From Vibrio ruber DSM 16370 (GTDB taxonomy: Bacteria > Pseudomonadota > Gammaproteobacteria > Enterobacterales > Vibrionaceae), in contig NZ_FULE01000092.1 in assembly GCF_900163965.1 (NCBI RefSeq), positions 1 to 64,000 of the forward strand: 64,000 nucleotides of DNA, given 5' to 3'. Within the stretch, counting starts at the first letter, position 1; each line of letters begins with the position of its first letter. Positions 10,202 to 22,200 of this stretch are shown here, one piece after another. The notes under the pieces are model-generated. The model did no database searches, was not told the DNA's origin, and worked only from the letters and a program-made list of their open reading frames with translations. The position numbers and the translations under genes were made by a program.

Positions 10202-13200
10202 ATGAGTACAAATGATGATTTAGGTGCATCAATGAATAACTTATCTGGCGATGATGTCGTCAAATTATTTGAGTTGGCAAAAGCACGAGGCCTGAAGCGG
10301 AAAAAGAAAGAAAAGCCAGCAGCTATTGAGCCGGTGCCCCGTTCTCCGGAAGGGGAACCTTTAGCACTGGCACAGCGACGCATTTGGTTCCTGTCTGAAA
10401 TGGAGCAGAGTGCATCGGATGCCTATATTATCAACGGTTCATTCCGGCTGAAGGGGCAACTTGATGTTGCCATGTTACGAGCAACACTGGATCAGATGGT
10501 TTCTCGTCATGAGTCACTCAGAACGGTGTTTATTACCCGGGATGGTCAGCCCTTACAACGGATCATGCCTGCGGATACCCGATTTTTACTCAATGAGATC
10601 CCGTGCGATCAACTTGATCGCATCGATCTCTCAGAACCTTATCTCCCCCATTTTGATCTATCAACCGGGCCGTTGGTCAGGGCTGAACTGGTTCATATTC
10701 AGGAACATGAGTTCGTGCTGCGTGTCGCGTTACATCATGCCATCGCCGATGGTTGGTCGATGAGTGTGTTTATCCGCGAAGTCGGCATGCTGTATGCCGC
10801 ATTGTGTCAGGGGCAAAGCAATCCGTTGCCACCGTTACCGATTCAGTTTGCCGATTATGCTCACTGGCAACAATCTTTTGCCGAATCGGTCATTCCCCGT
10901 CAACGAGACTACTGGATTGAGCAACTGAGAGATGCGCCGGAGTGTCTGGCGCTCAAAACCGATTTTCCTCGTCCTGCCGTGCAAGATCATGCCGGTGCCA
11001 GTGTGAATTTCACGTTAGATCCGGCGCTGACCGCAGCATTGAAAGCATTGGGACAGCGTCATGATACCACCTTGTTTATGACGTTGTTTGCCAGTTGGGC
11101 AACGTTGATGAGCAGGCTGTCCAGTCAGGATGATGTGGTGATCGGGGCTCCGATTGCCGGACGTAATCGCGCGGAGCTGGAAGGTCTGATCGGGATGTTC
11201 GTCAACACGCAGGCGCTCCGGGTAGATTTAAGCCAGCAGCCCGATACGCCCGCGTTACTGGCACAAGTGAAAAACATGGCACTGGCAGCGCAGTCGAATC
11301 AGGATATTCCGTTTGAACAGGTGGTTGAGGCGACGCTGACAAGCCGGGATCCGGCTTATACCCCACTGTTTCAGGTGATTTTTGCGCTTCAGAACTTGCC
11401 GGACTCAACGTTGAGCCTGCCCGGAATTTCCTTATCTCCCGAAGAAGAGCCGTTTAAGACCGCGAAGTTTGATTTGAGTCTGCTGCTGAGTGAAGCTGAT
11501 GACACCTTGTCTGGCTATCTGAATTATGCGACTGCCTTGTTTAAACAGGCGACCGTGGAGCGTTATCTCGGTTATTGGATCCGTTTACTGCAAGGTATGG
11601 TTGAACAGCCTGAATTACCGGTCACCGCGTTACCGATTCTCGGTGAGGATGAATTCCAAACGGTCATTCATCAATACAACCAGACCCGTTACGATTATCC
11701 CGCAGATAAGGGCGTTCATAGGCTGTTTACAGAGCAGGTTAATGCATCTCCCGATGCGACAGCGGTGGTGACCGATGATGGCGATCTGACTTATGCCATG
11801 CTCGAGGCGCGGGCGAATGCATTCGCTTACCGACTGCAGACACTTGGCGTTCAGCCGGGACAGCGCGTCGCCATTCTGCTGCCGCGCTCCGCGGCTTTGA
11901 TTCAGGCTGAGCTGGCGATTCTCAAAGTCGGGGCCGTGTATGTGCCGCTTGACCCGGCCGCACCGACAGAGCGACTGGACTATATACTGGACAATAGCGG
12001 TGCGACGATTTTGATTGCAGAACCCGGTGTCGCAGCAGACTACCCGGCGCTGAAAGTATTGGAGATGGATGCTGCGCTGATCACTGCGACGCGTGATGAA
12101 CCGGTGTCGGTGCCGGTCAGTGGTGAGGCTCCGGCTTATGTGATGTACACCTCTGGCTCAACGGGACAGCCAAAAGGCGTTGTCGTATCCCACAGAGGGA
12201 TTTCACGGCTGGTGATCAATAATGGTTATATGACGGTGCGCACCGCTGACCGTTTTTCATTTGCAGCCAACCCTGCCTTTGATGCGACCACATTTGAAGT
12301 GTGGGCTCCGTTGCTCAATGGCGCGACGGTGGTGGTCATTGATCAGGAGACGTTACTGAACGTTCAGGCGCTTGAGCTGGCATTGATCAATCACCAAGTC
12401 AGCGTGTTGTGGATGACGATTGGCTTGTTCAATCAGTATGCACAAGATTTGAAAACGGTGTTACCGGGACTGCGCTATCTACTATTTGGCGGGGATTCAC
12501 CTGATCCAATGGTGATCCGACGCGTGTTGTCCGAGGGTGCGCCACAGCATGTGGTGCATTGCTATGGCCCGACGGAAACCACCACCTTTGCTGCAACACA
12601 TGAAGTGATCGCCGTGGATGAGGATGCCGTGAACATTCCGCTTGGCTATCCGATTGGCAATACTCAGATATATCTGCTGAACAGTCAGGGGCAACCGGTC
12701 CCACAAGGCGTGGTCGGTGAATTATATATCGGTGGTGACGGGGTCGCATTGGGGTATCTCAATCAAGATGAGTTGACTGCTGAACGTTTTATTCCAGATC
12801 CATACTCACCGCAGCCAAATGCACGGATGTATAAAACCGGTGATTTAGGTTACAGACACCCGGACGGCACGGTAGAATTTATCGGCCGGAACGATTTTCA
12901 GGTCAAAATTCGCGGATTCCGGATTGAATTGGGTGAAATTGAAGTGGCATTGCTCTCCAGTGGTGCTGACAGTGCGGTTGTGCTTGCCCAAGGTTCGGAT
13001 GCCGGTTCGAAACGTCTTGTCGCTTATTTTACGACACAAGATCAGCAAGTCACGGCAGCCGAACTGAAAGCGCGATTAGCTGAGCGTTTGCCCGATTATA
13101 TGGTGCCGAAGGCTTATGTAGTTCTGGATAAAATGCCGCTCAACGCCAATGGTAAGGTTGACCGCAAAGCCCTGCCGGAGCCCGATGAAAGTGCTTTTGT

Positions 13201-16200
13201 CCGTCAGGCATTCATCGCTCCGCAAGGTATCGCTGAATCGACCTTGGCTGACATCTGGTCTGCGTTACTCGGTGTAGAACACGTAGGGCGGGATGATAAC
13301 TTCTTTGAACTCGGCGGACAGTCGTTACTGGCGGTGCAAATGATCGAGCGGTTACGTCAGCGGGGCTATCAGATGGTGATTCGGGATCTGTTTGCCCGGC
13401 CGACACTGGCTGCGCTGGCTGAAACACTGGTTGCGCTTAACCCGGCTCAGCAGCATGAAATTCCGCCCAATCTCATTCCGGCGGATTGTCAGCACATTAC
13501 GCCGGAGATGTTACCGTTGGTGACGCTGAACCAGTCAGAGATCGATCTGATCAGTGAGACTGTGGCTGGCGGTGCGGGCAATATTCAGGATATTTATCCG
13601 CTGGCACCACTACAAGAAGGCATCTTATTCCACCATTTATTGGCTGAACAAGGCGACCCGTATATTACCCGGTTTATTCAAGGTTTCAGCAGTGAGACTG
13701 AAATTGAGATATTTATCACTGCGCTTCAGCAAGTGGTGCAACGGCATGACATTTTACGCACAGCCGTCGTTTGGGATGGTCTCGAAACACCGGTTCAAGT
13801 CGTGTGGCGTGAAGCACCGGTGGTGCTGAAAACTCTGCACGTTTCTCAATTGGATCACGCTGGACAGACGGATGATGTTGCCGAGGCGTTGAGCCGTCAT
13901 TTTGACCCGACCCACACCCGAATGGATATTCAGCGGGCTCCGATGATTGAAATCTATCAAGTTGCAGATCCGGCGCAAGACCGTTGGTTGTTGTGCTTTC
14001 TGTTCCATCATCTGTGTAATGACCACACCACGCTGGAATTGCTGGTTGAAGAGGTACAGTCCTACATCGTGGGACGGGAAGCGCAGCTGCCTAAGCCGCT
14101 ACCGTTCCGTAACTTTGTCGCGAAAACGACCTTGAATCCCGCTGACCGAGAGCAACATTTACGTTATTTTCAAGCGTTGCTGGGTGACCTTGATGAACCT
14201 TGTGTGCCCTTTGGGCTGCAAACACAAGATGAGCTGGCCGAAGGTGTGCATGTGGCCATTGAGCCGCATCTGTCTGAGCAGTTACGCCTGCTGGCACGCC
14301 AAAAAGGTTTAAGTCCGGCAGCACTGTTCCATTTGGCATGGGGACTTGTGGTTCGCATGGCGACAGGACAGGACGACGTGGTTTTCGGCACGGTTCTGTT
14401 CGGTCGGATGGCCGGTGGTGAAGGGGCTGACCGCGTACTCGGCATGTTCCTCAATACCCTGCCGCTGCGCCTTTCGTTTGCCGACGCATCGGCAGAATCA
14501 GCGCTGGATCAGACCCAACAAAGGTTAGGGGAGCTATTGGAGCATGAACATACCTCATTAGCACTTGCACAACAGTGCAGTGGTGTGAGCAATCAGACGT
14601 CACTGTTCAGTTCGCTATTGAATTATCGTTATCAGGGCGGCAGTGCGCAGCAGACCGAGGAGACAAATGCGCTCGGGTCGGTTGTTTTCGCCGCTGAAAA
14701 CACCAACTATCCGATCACGGTGGCGATCAACGACATTGTTCACGGTGGATTCTCGTTAGATATTCATGTCAGTCAGCGTATCGGCGGTGAGCGGGTCGGA
14801 GCGATGCTAGTGACCGCGTTAAGCGGATTAGTCGACGCATTGATGACACCGTCTGATACGTCAATTCGTCAGTTAAATCTGTTACCGGCTGATGAGCAAG
14901 ACTTAGTGCTCAATCAGTTCAACCAGACGCAAACCGAATTCCCCGATGATACCTGCCTGCATACCCTGATTGAGGGGCAGGTGGCGCGTAATCCGGATGC
15001 AACCGCCGTGATATTTGAAGACCAGTCGCTCAGTTACGCTGAGCTGAATGCCCGGGCCAACCAACTGGCGCACTGGCTGATTGAGCAGGGCGTGCGTCCT
15101 GACAGCCGGGTGGCAGTGTGTCTGGAACGCAGCTGTGAGCTGGTGGTCTCCCTGCTGGCGATTCTCAAAGCGGGCGGTGCCTATGTGCCGCTTGACCCGG
15201 GTTATCCGGCTGAGCGGCTGACCTATATGTTGTCCGACAGTGCGCCGGTAGCTTTGCTGACCACAGGCTCCTTACTTGATGTATTGGATGAGATTCCCGA
15301 GAGTACCCGAATGGTGGACTTAGCCTCGGCGGTTCAGCCGTGGCTTGATTGCCCACAGACCAACCCGGAAATGGCGGAGCTGACCAATCGTCATCTGGCG
15401 TACATCATTTACACCTCCGGCTCAACCGGCTTACCCAAAGGGGTGATGAACGAGCACCGTGGTGTGGTCAACCGGCTGTACTGGATGCAACAGGACTACG
15501 GTTTTAGTGCCGATGATGTGGTGTTGCAGAAAACCCCGTTCAGTTTTGATGTCTCGGTGTGGGAGTTCTTCTGTCCGTTATGGTCGGGTGCAACTCTGTT
15601 GATGGCCAAGCCGGAAGGACATAAAGACCCGGACTACTTAAAATCGCTGATAACCCGTCAAGGGGTGACTATCCTGCACTTTGTGCCGCCGATGTTGCAG
15701 AGCTTCCTTGAGGTGGTGAGCCCTGGAGATTGCCCATCATTACGGCTGGTGTTCTGTAGTGGTGAAGCGCTGCCGGCAGAAGCGATTCGTAAGAGCTATG
15801 CGCGACTGCCACAGATTGAATTACATAACCTGTATGGCCCGACGGAAGCGGCGGTGGATGTCACTGCGTGGCACTGTCCGCGACAACTGGAAGGTGACCG
15901 GGTGTCAATTGGTCATCCGGTAGCGAATACCCAGATGTATGTGCTCGACAGTGACGGCCGACCGGTTCCGGTCGGGGTTGAAGGAGAGTTATACATTGGT
16001 GGTGTGCAGGTGGCGCGTGGTTATCTGAACCGTGATGAGCTGACCGCAGAGCGCTTTGTTGCCAATCCATACAACGAAGCTTATCCGGTGATGTATCGCA
16101 CCGGTGATGTGGGTTGCTGGTTAGCGGACGGGACGATTGAGTATCGGGGTCGTAATGACGACCAGGTGAAAATCCGGGGTTTCCGGATTGAGCTGGGTGA

Positions 16201-19200
16201 AATCAGCTCGGCGTTACAAAGCTGTACCGGGGTGCAGGATGCGGTGGTGATTGCGCGTGCCTTTGGTGAGAATGGCGACAAACAGCTCGTCGGTTACTAC
16301 ACCGCGGTGAATCAGGATGCGGTACCGGATGTGGCGACACTGAAAGCTGAATTGTCTGAGCGTTTACCGGCGCATATGGTACCGGCGGTGTATGTACTGA
16401 TTGATGCGATGCCATTAACACCGAACGGTAAAGTGAACCGCAAAGCGCTGCCTGAGCCGGATATCAGTTCAGTGGTGCGACATGAATATCAGGCACCGGT
16501 CGGGGATGCCGAGGAAAAACTGGCGGCGATTTGGTCTGAGTTATTGGGCGTCGAGCAAGTCGGCCGTGCCGATAACTTCTTTGAGCTGGGCGGTCACTCT
16601 CTGCTGGCAGTGCGGATGGCTGAGCGACTGCGGCAGCACGGTTATCAGCTCGTGATCCGTCATCTGTTTTCCCGGGTCACACTGGCAGAGCTGGCGGAAA
16701 CGTTACAAATCCGAGACTCTAAATCTGAGTGTGAGATACCGCCGAATCTGATCCCGGACAATTGTCAGCACATCACACCGGAGATGTTACCGCTGGTGAC
16801 ACTCGATCAGAAAGAGATTGATGTGATCAGTCAGACGGTGACTGGCGGTGCTGCCAACATCCAGGATATTTATCCGCTGGCACCGCTCCAAGAAGGTATT
16901 TTGTTCCATCACCTGTTAGAGCAACAAGGTGACCCTTATGTAACGCGCGTAGTACAAAGTTTCAAACATGAAGCAGATATTGAGACGTTCATCGCTGCGC
17001 TCCAGCATGTGGTGCAACGACATGACATTCTGCGTACGGCGGTGGTTTGGGATGGTATTGAAACCCCGTTGCAAGTGGTCTGGCGTCAGGCTCCGATCGT
17101 TCTGCAAACCCTACCGGCAAGCCAATTGTGTCACGCAGATGGTCAAGATGGTGTTGCTCACACCGAGGATATGGTGACACGCTTATGCCGTCATTTTGAT
17201 CCGGCTCATACGCGGATAGATATCCAGCGGGCGCCGATGATTGAAGCCTATCAAGTGGCCGATCCGGCGCAAGACCGCTGGCTGCTGTGTTTTCTGCTCC
17301 ATCATTTGTGTAATGATCACACTACGCTGGAACTCCTGATCGAAGAGGTACAAGCCTATCTCAGCGGCCGTGAGACGGAACTGCCAAGGCCGTTACCATT
17401 CCGTAATTTTGTGGCTCAGACCACGTTGAAAGTGAATCAAGAGGCGCATCTTGATTATTTCCGCGAACTGCTTGGCGATATTGATGAGCCTTGTGATCCC
17501 TTCGGGTTGCAGGCCAGCGGTGATAACGCTGATGTGGCTGCAACACATATGACTGTCGCAGACCATATTGCTCAGGAGATCCGTGAGCTGTCCCGGCATC
17601 TCAGTATCAGTCCGGCGGCATTGTTCCATCTGGCGTGGGGTGTGGTTGCCCAGCGAGCCACCGGACAAGAGGACGTGGTCTTCGGCACGGTCTTATTTGG
17701 TCGGATGGCCGGTGGTGACGGGGCTGACCGCGTACTCGGCATGTTCCTCAATACCTTACCGCTGCGGATCTCCCTTGGCGCAGACATTTCAGTTGAATCT
17801 GCGCTGATGCAGACTCAGCAGCGTTTGGCTGAATTGCTCGAACGTGAGCATACGTCTCTCGCTTTGGCACAACAGTGCAGTGGTGTGAGCAATCAGACGC
17901 CATTGTTCAGTTCATTGCTCAATTACCGCTATCAAGGGGGAAGCAACCAGACCACGGTTGATGAGCAAACTGAGCTCGGTTCGCTTGAAGTGGCGGCAGA
18001 GAATACCAACTACCCGCTGACGGTGGCCGTCAATGACATTGTGACGGGTGGATTTTCATTGGATATCCATGTCAGTTCACGCTTCAGTGGCGAGCGCGTC
18101 GGGACAATGCTCATGGTTGCTCTGGAAACGCTGGTCAGCCAGCTGTCGGTGCAACCTGCTGCGCCGATCAGCCAACTCGGTATCCTCTCTGACACCGAAC
18201 GAGACCTTGTGCTCAATCAGTTTAACCAGACGGAGACTACATTCCCCGATGATACCTGCCTGCACACTCTGATTGAGTCGCAGGTGGCACGTAATCCGGA
18301 TGCGACCGCCGTGGTATTTGAAGACCAGTCACTCAGTTATGCCGAGCTGAATGCCCGGGCCAACCAACTGGCGCACTGGCTGATTGAACAGGGCGTGCGC
18401 CCTGACAGCCGGGTGGCAGTGTGTCTGGAACGCAGCTGTGAGCTGGTGGTCTCGCTGCTGGCGATTCTTAAAGCGGGCGGTGCCTATGTGCCGCTTGACC
18501 CGGGTTATCCGACTGAGCGGCTGACCTATATGTTGTCTGATAGTGCCCCGGTAGCTTTGTTGACCACAGGCTCTTTACTTGATGTGTTGGGTGAGATTCC
18601 CGAGAGCACCCGACTGGTGGACTTAGCCTCGGTAGTGCAGCCATGGCTTGATTGCCCGCAGACCAACCCGGAAGTGGCGGAGCTGACCAATCGTCATCTG
18701 GCGTACATCATTTATACCTCCGGTTCAACCGGCTTACCCAAAGGGGTGATGAACGAGCACCGTGGCGTGGTCAACCGTCTGTACTGGATGCAACAAGACT
18801 ACGGCTTTGGCAGTGATGATGTGGTGTTGCAGAAAACCCCGTTCAGTTTTGATGTCTCGGTATGGGAGTTCTTCTGTCCGTTATGGTCAGGGGCAACTCT
18901 GTTGATGGCCAAGCCGGAAGGACACAAAGACCCGGACTACTTAAAATCGCTGATAACCAATCAAGGGGTGACCATCTTGCACTTTGTGCCACCGATGTTG
19001 CAGAGCTTCCTTGAGGTGGTGAGTCCCAATGATTGCCCATCACTACGACTGGTGTTCTGTAGTGGTGAAGCGCTTCCGGCAGAAGCGATTCGTAAGAGCT
19101 ATGCGCGACTGCCACAGATTGAATTACATAACCTGTATGGTCCGACGGAAGCAGCGGTGGATGTCACCGCATGGCACTGTCCGCGGCAGCTTGAGGGTGA

Positions 19201-22200
19201 CCGGGTGTCAATTGGTCATCCGGTAGCGAATACCCAGATGTATGTGCTCGACAGTGACGGCCGTCCGGTACCGGTCGGGGTTGAAGGCGAGTTATACATT
19301 GGTGGTGTGCAGGTGGCGCGTGGTTATCTGAACCGCGATGAGCTGACCGCAGAGCGGTTTGTTGCCAATCCATACAACGAAGCTTATCCGGTGATGTACC
19401 GCACCGGTGATGTGGGTTGCTGGTTAGCGGACGGGACGATTGAGTACCGGGGTCGTAATGACGACCAGGTGAAAATCCGGGGTTTCCGGATTGAGCTGGG
19501 TGAAATCAGCTCGGCGTTACAAAGCTGTACCGGGGTGCAGGATGCGGTGGTGATTGCGCGTGCCTTTGGTGAGAATGGCGACAAACAGCTCGTCGGTTAC
19601 TACACCGCGGTGAATCAGGATGCGGTACCGGATGTGGCGACACTGAAAGCTGAATTGTCTGAGCGTTTACCGGCGCATATGGTACCGGCGGTGTATGTAC
19701 TGATTGATGCAATGCCATTAACACCGAACGGTAAAGTGAACCGTAAAGCGCTGCCTGAGCCGGATATCAGTTCAGTGGTGCGGCATGAATATCAGGCACC
19801 GGTCGGGGATGCCGAGGAAAAACTGGCGGCGATTTGGTCTGAGCTATTGGGTGTCGAGCAAGTCGGCCGTGCCGATAACTTCTTTGAGCTGGGCGGTCAC
19901 TCTCTGCTGGCGGTGCGGATGGTCTCTCGGGTACGTGAGCAGTTAGGCCGTGAATTATCACTGGCAGCACTGTTCTCCCATTCAACCTTACATGAAGTGG
20001 TAGCCCTGCTCGATGAGGCGCAAGGCGCGACATTACCGGCAATTACCCCGTTGGCTGAAGGGGAAGCAATTCCATTGTCACTGGCGCAGAAACGGTTGTG
20101 GTTCTTGTCACAAATGGATGAACAGGCCACAGCCGCTTATACCGTACCAAGAAGCGTGCGGCTGCAAGGCAAATTAGATGTCGATGCATTACAACGGGCA
20201 CTGGATCAGATTATCGCCCGCCATGCCACATTACGGACGCACTTTGCTTTGATTGATGATGAACCACTACAGGTGGTGAGTGAGCCGAGTGTCGGGTTCC
20301 CGTTGACCTACCTTGACGGTGAAGGTGTGATGGATGAGCTGGCACCACTGTCACCAACGTTTGATCTTTCGCAGGGGCCTCTGGTTCAGGGGCAGTTAAT
20401 TCGTGTCGCTGATAATGAGCACTGGTTGCGGATTGTGATGCACCATATGATCACCGATGGTTGGTCGATGGGGATCTTCAACAGTGAGCTGGCGACGCTC
20501 TATACCGCCCACTGTAACGGCGAGGCTGACCCGCTGCCGCCACTGACGATTCAGTATGGCGATTATGCGGCATGGCAGCAGACCCATCTACAGGGCGAAG
20601 TATTGCAACATCAGCAACAATATTGGACAGAACAGTTACGTGATATTCCTGATTGCCTGACCTTGCCGACGGATTATCCGCGTCCGGCACATCAGGATTA
20701 CCGCGGTGCCAGTCTGCCGGTTACACTCAGCCGCGAATTGACCGAACAACTGCGCCATTTGAGTCAACACAGCGGTTGTACACTCTACATGACACTGCTG
20801 GCCGGATGGTCGGTGGCGCTGGGACGTCTCGCCGGTCAGGATGATATCGTGATCGGTTCCCCGATAGCCGGACGCACCCAGCGTGATGTTGAAGATTTGA
20901 TCGGCATGTTTGTCAATAGTATGGCGATGCGGGTTCAGTTGACAGATTCGATCAACACATCTGCTTTGTTAGCTCAGGTTAAAGAAACCGCGCTGGCGGC
21001 TCAAGCCAATCAGGATATGCCGTTCGAGCAAGTGGTTGAAACGGTCGCACCGGTGCGCAGCTTGTCTCATGCCCCGATTTTCCAAGTAATGTTCGCGTTG
21101 CAGAATACACCGACGGATCAGATCCAACTGCCGGATCTCACACTGGAAGCTCTGGACAGTGAAATCTCAACGGCACAGTTTGATCTCAGTCTTGAAGTCC
21201 ATGAACACGATGGTGGGATCAGTGGTTATCTGACCTACGCCACGGCATTGTTTGAGCCGGAAACCGTACAACGCTACCTCAACTATTGGACAACGCTGTT
21301 AGAAGCAATGGTGCACCAGCCTGAGTTACCGGTGAGCGCACTACCGATGCTGACCGACAGTGAGCAGCAACACCTGCTCCGCGACGTCAATCAGACCTAT
21401 AACCCCTATCCGTCCGATTGCGGAGTGCATACGCTGTTCAGTCAACAGGCAAGCACATCACCTGAGGCGATTGCCGTGATCACTGAAACCGGTGAATGGC
21501 ATTATGCCGCGTTAGAAGCTCGCGCCAATGCGCTGGCACAGCGGCTGCAAACCCTTGGCGTGACTGTCGGGCAGCGGGTTGCGGTACGCTTGCCGCGTTC
21601 AGCAGCGTTAGTGGTCGCGGAGCTGGCGATTCTCAAAGCCGGTGGGGTGTATGTCCCGCTTGACCCGAATGCCCCGGCCGAGCGTCAGCGTTATGTTCTG
21701 GATGATTGTGGTGCCAGCGTATTGGTGACTGAGACGCAGATTACTGGGTCGGAAACAACTTTCGATACCTCGCGACTCACCGTCGTGACGCTGACAGATT
21801 CACTGCTGGAGGAACTGCTGAACGAACATGGTGCAGCATCCGTGTCGGTCGCTGTCAGCGGTGACGCGCCGGCTTATGTGATGTACACCTCAGGCTCGAC
21901 CGGTCAGCCAAAAGGTGTCGTTGTGCCACATCGGGCGATTGCCAGACTGGTGCTGAATAACGGTTATATGGCGGTGCAACCGTCAGACCGGGTCGCGCTG
22001 GCGGCCAACCCTGCCTTTGATGCCACTACCTTAGAAGTGTGGGCTCCGCTGCTCAATGGAGCGGCGGTCGTGGTGATTGAGCAAGAGACGTTACTCAACG
22101 TACAGTCTTTCGCCCAAGCGCTGATTCATCATCGGGTCAGTATTCTGTGGCTGACGGTGGGGCTGTTCAATCAGTATGCGCAAGGGTTAAAAGCAGTGTT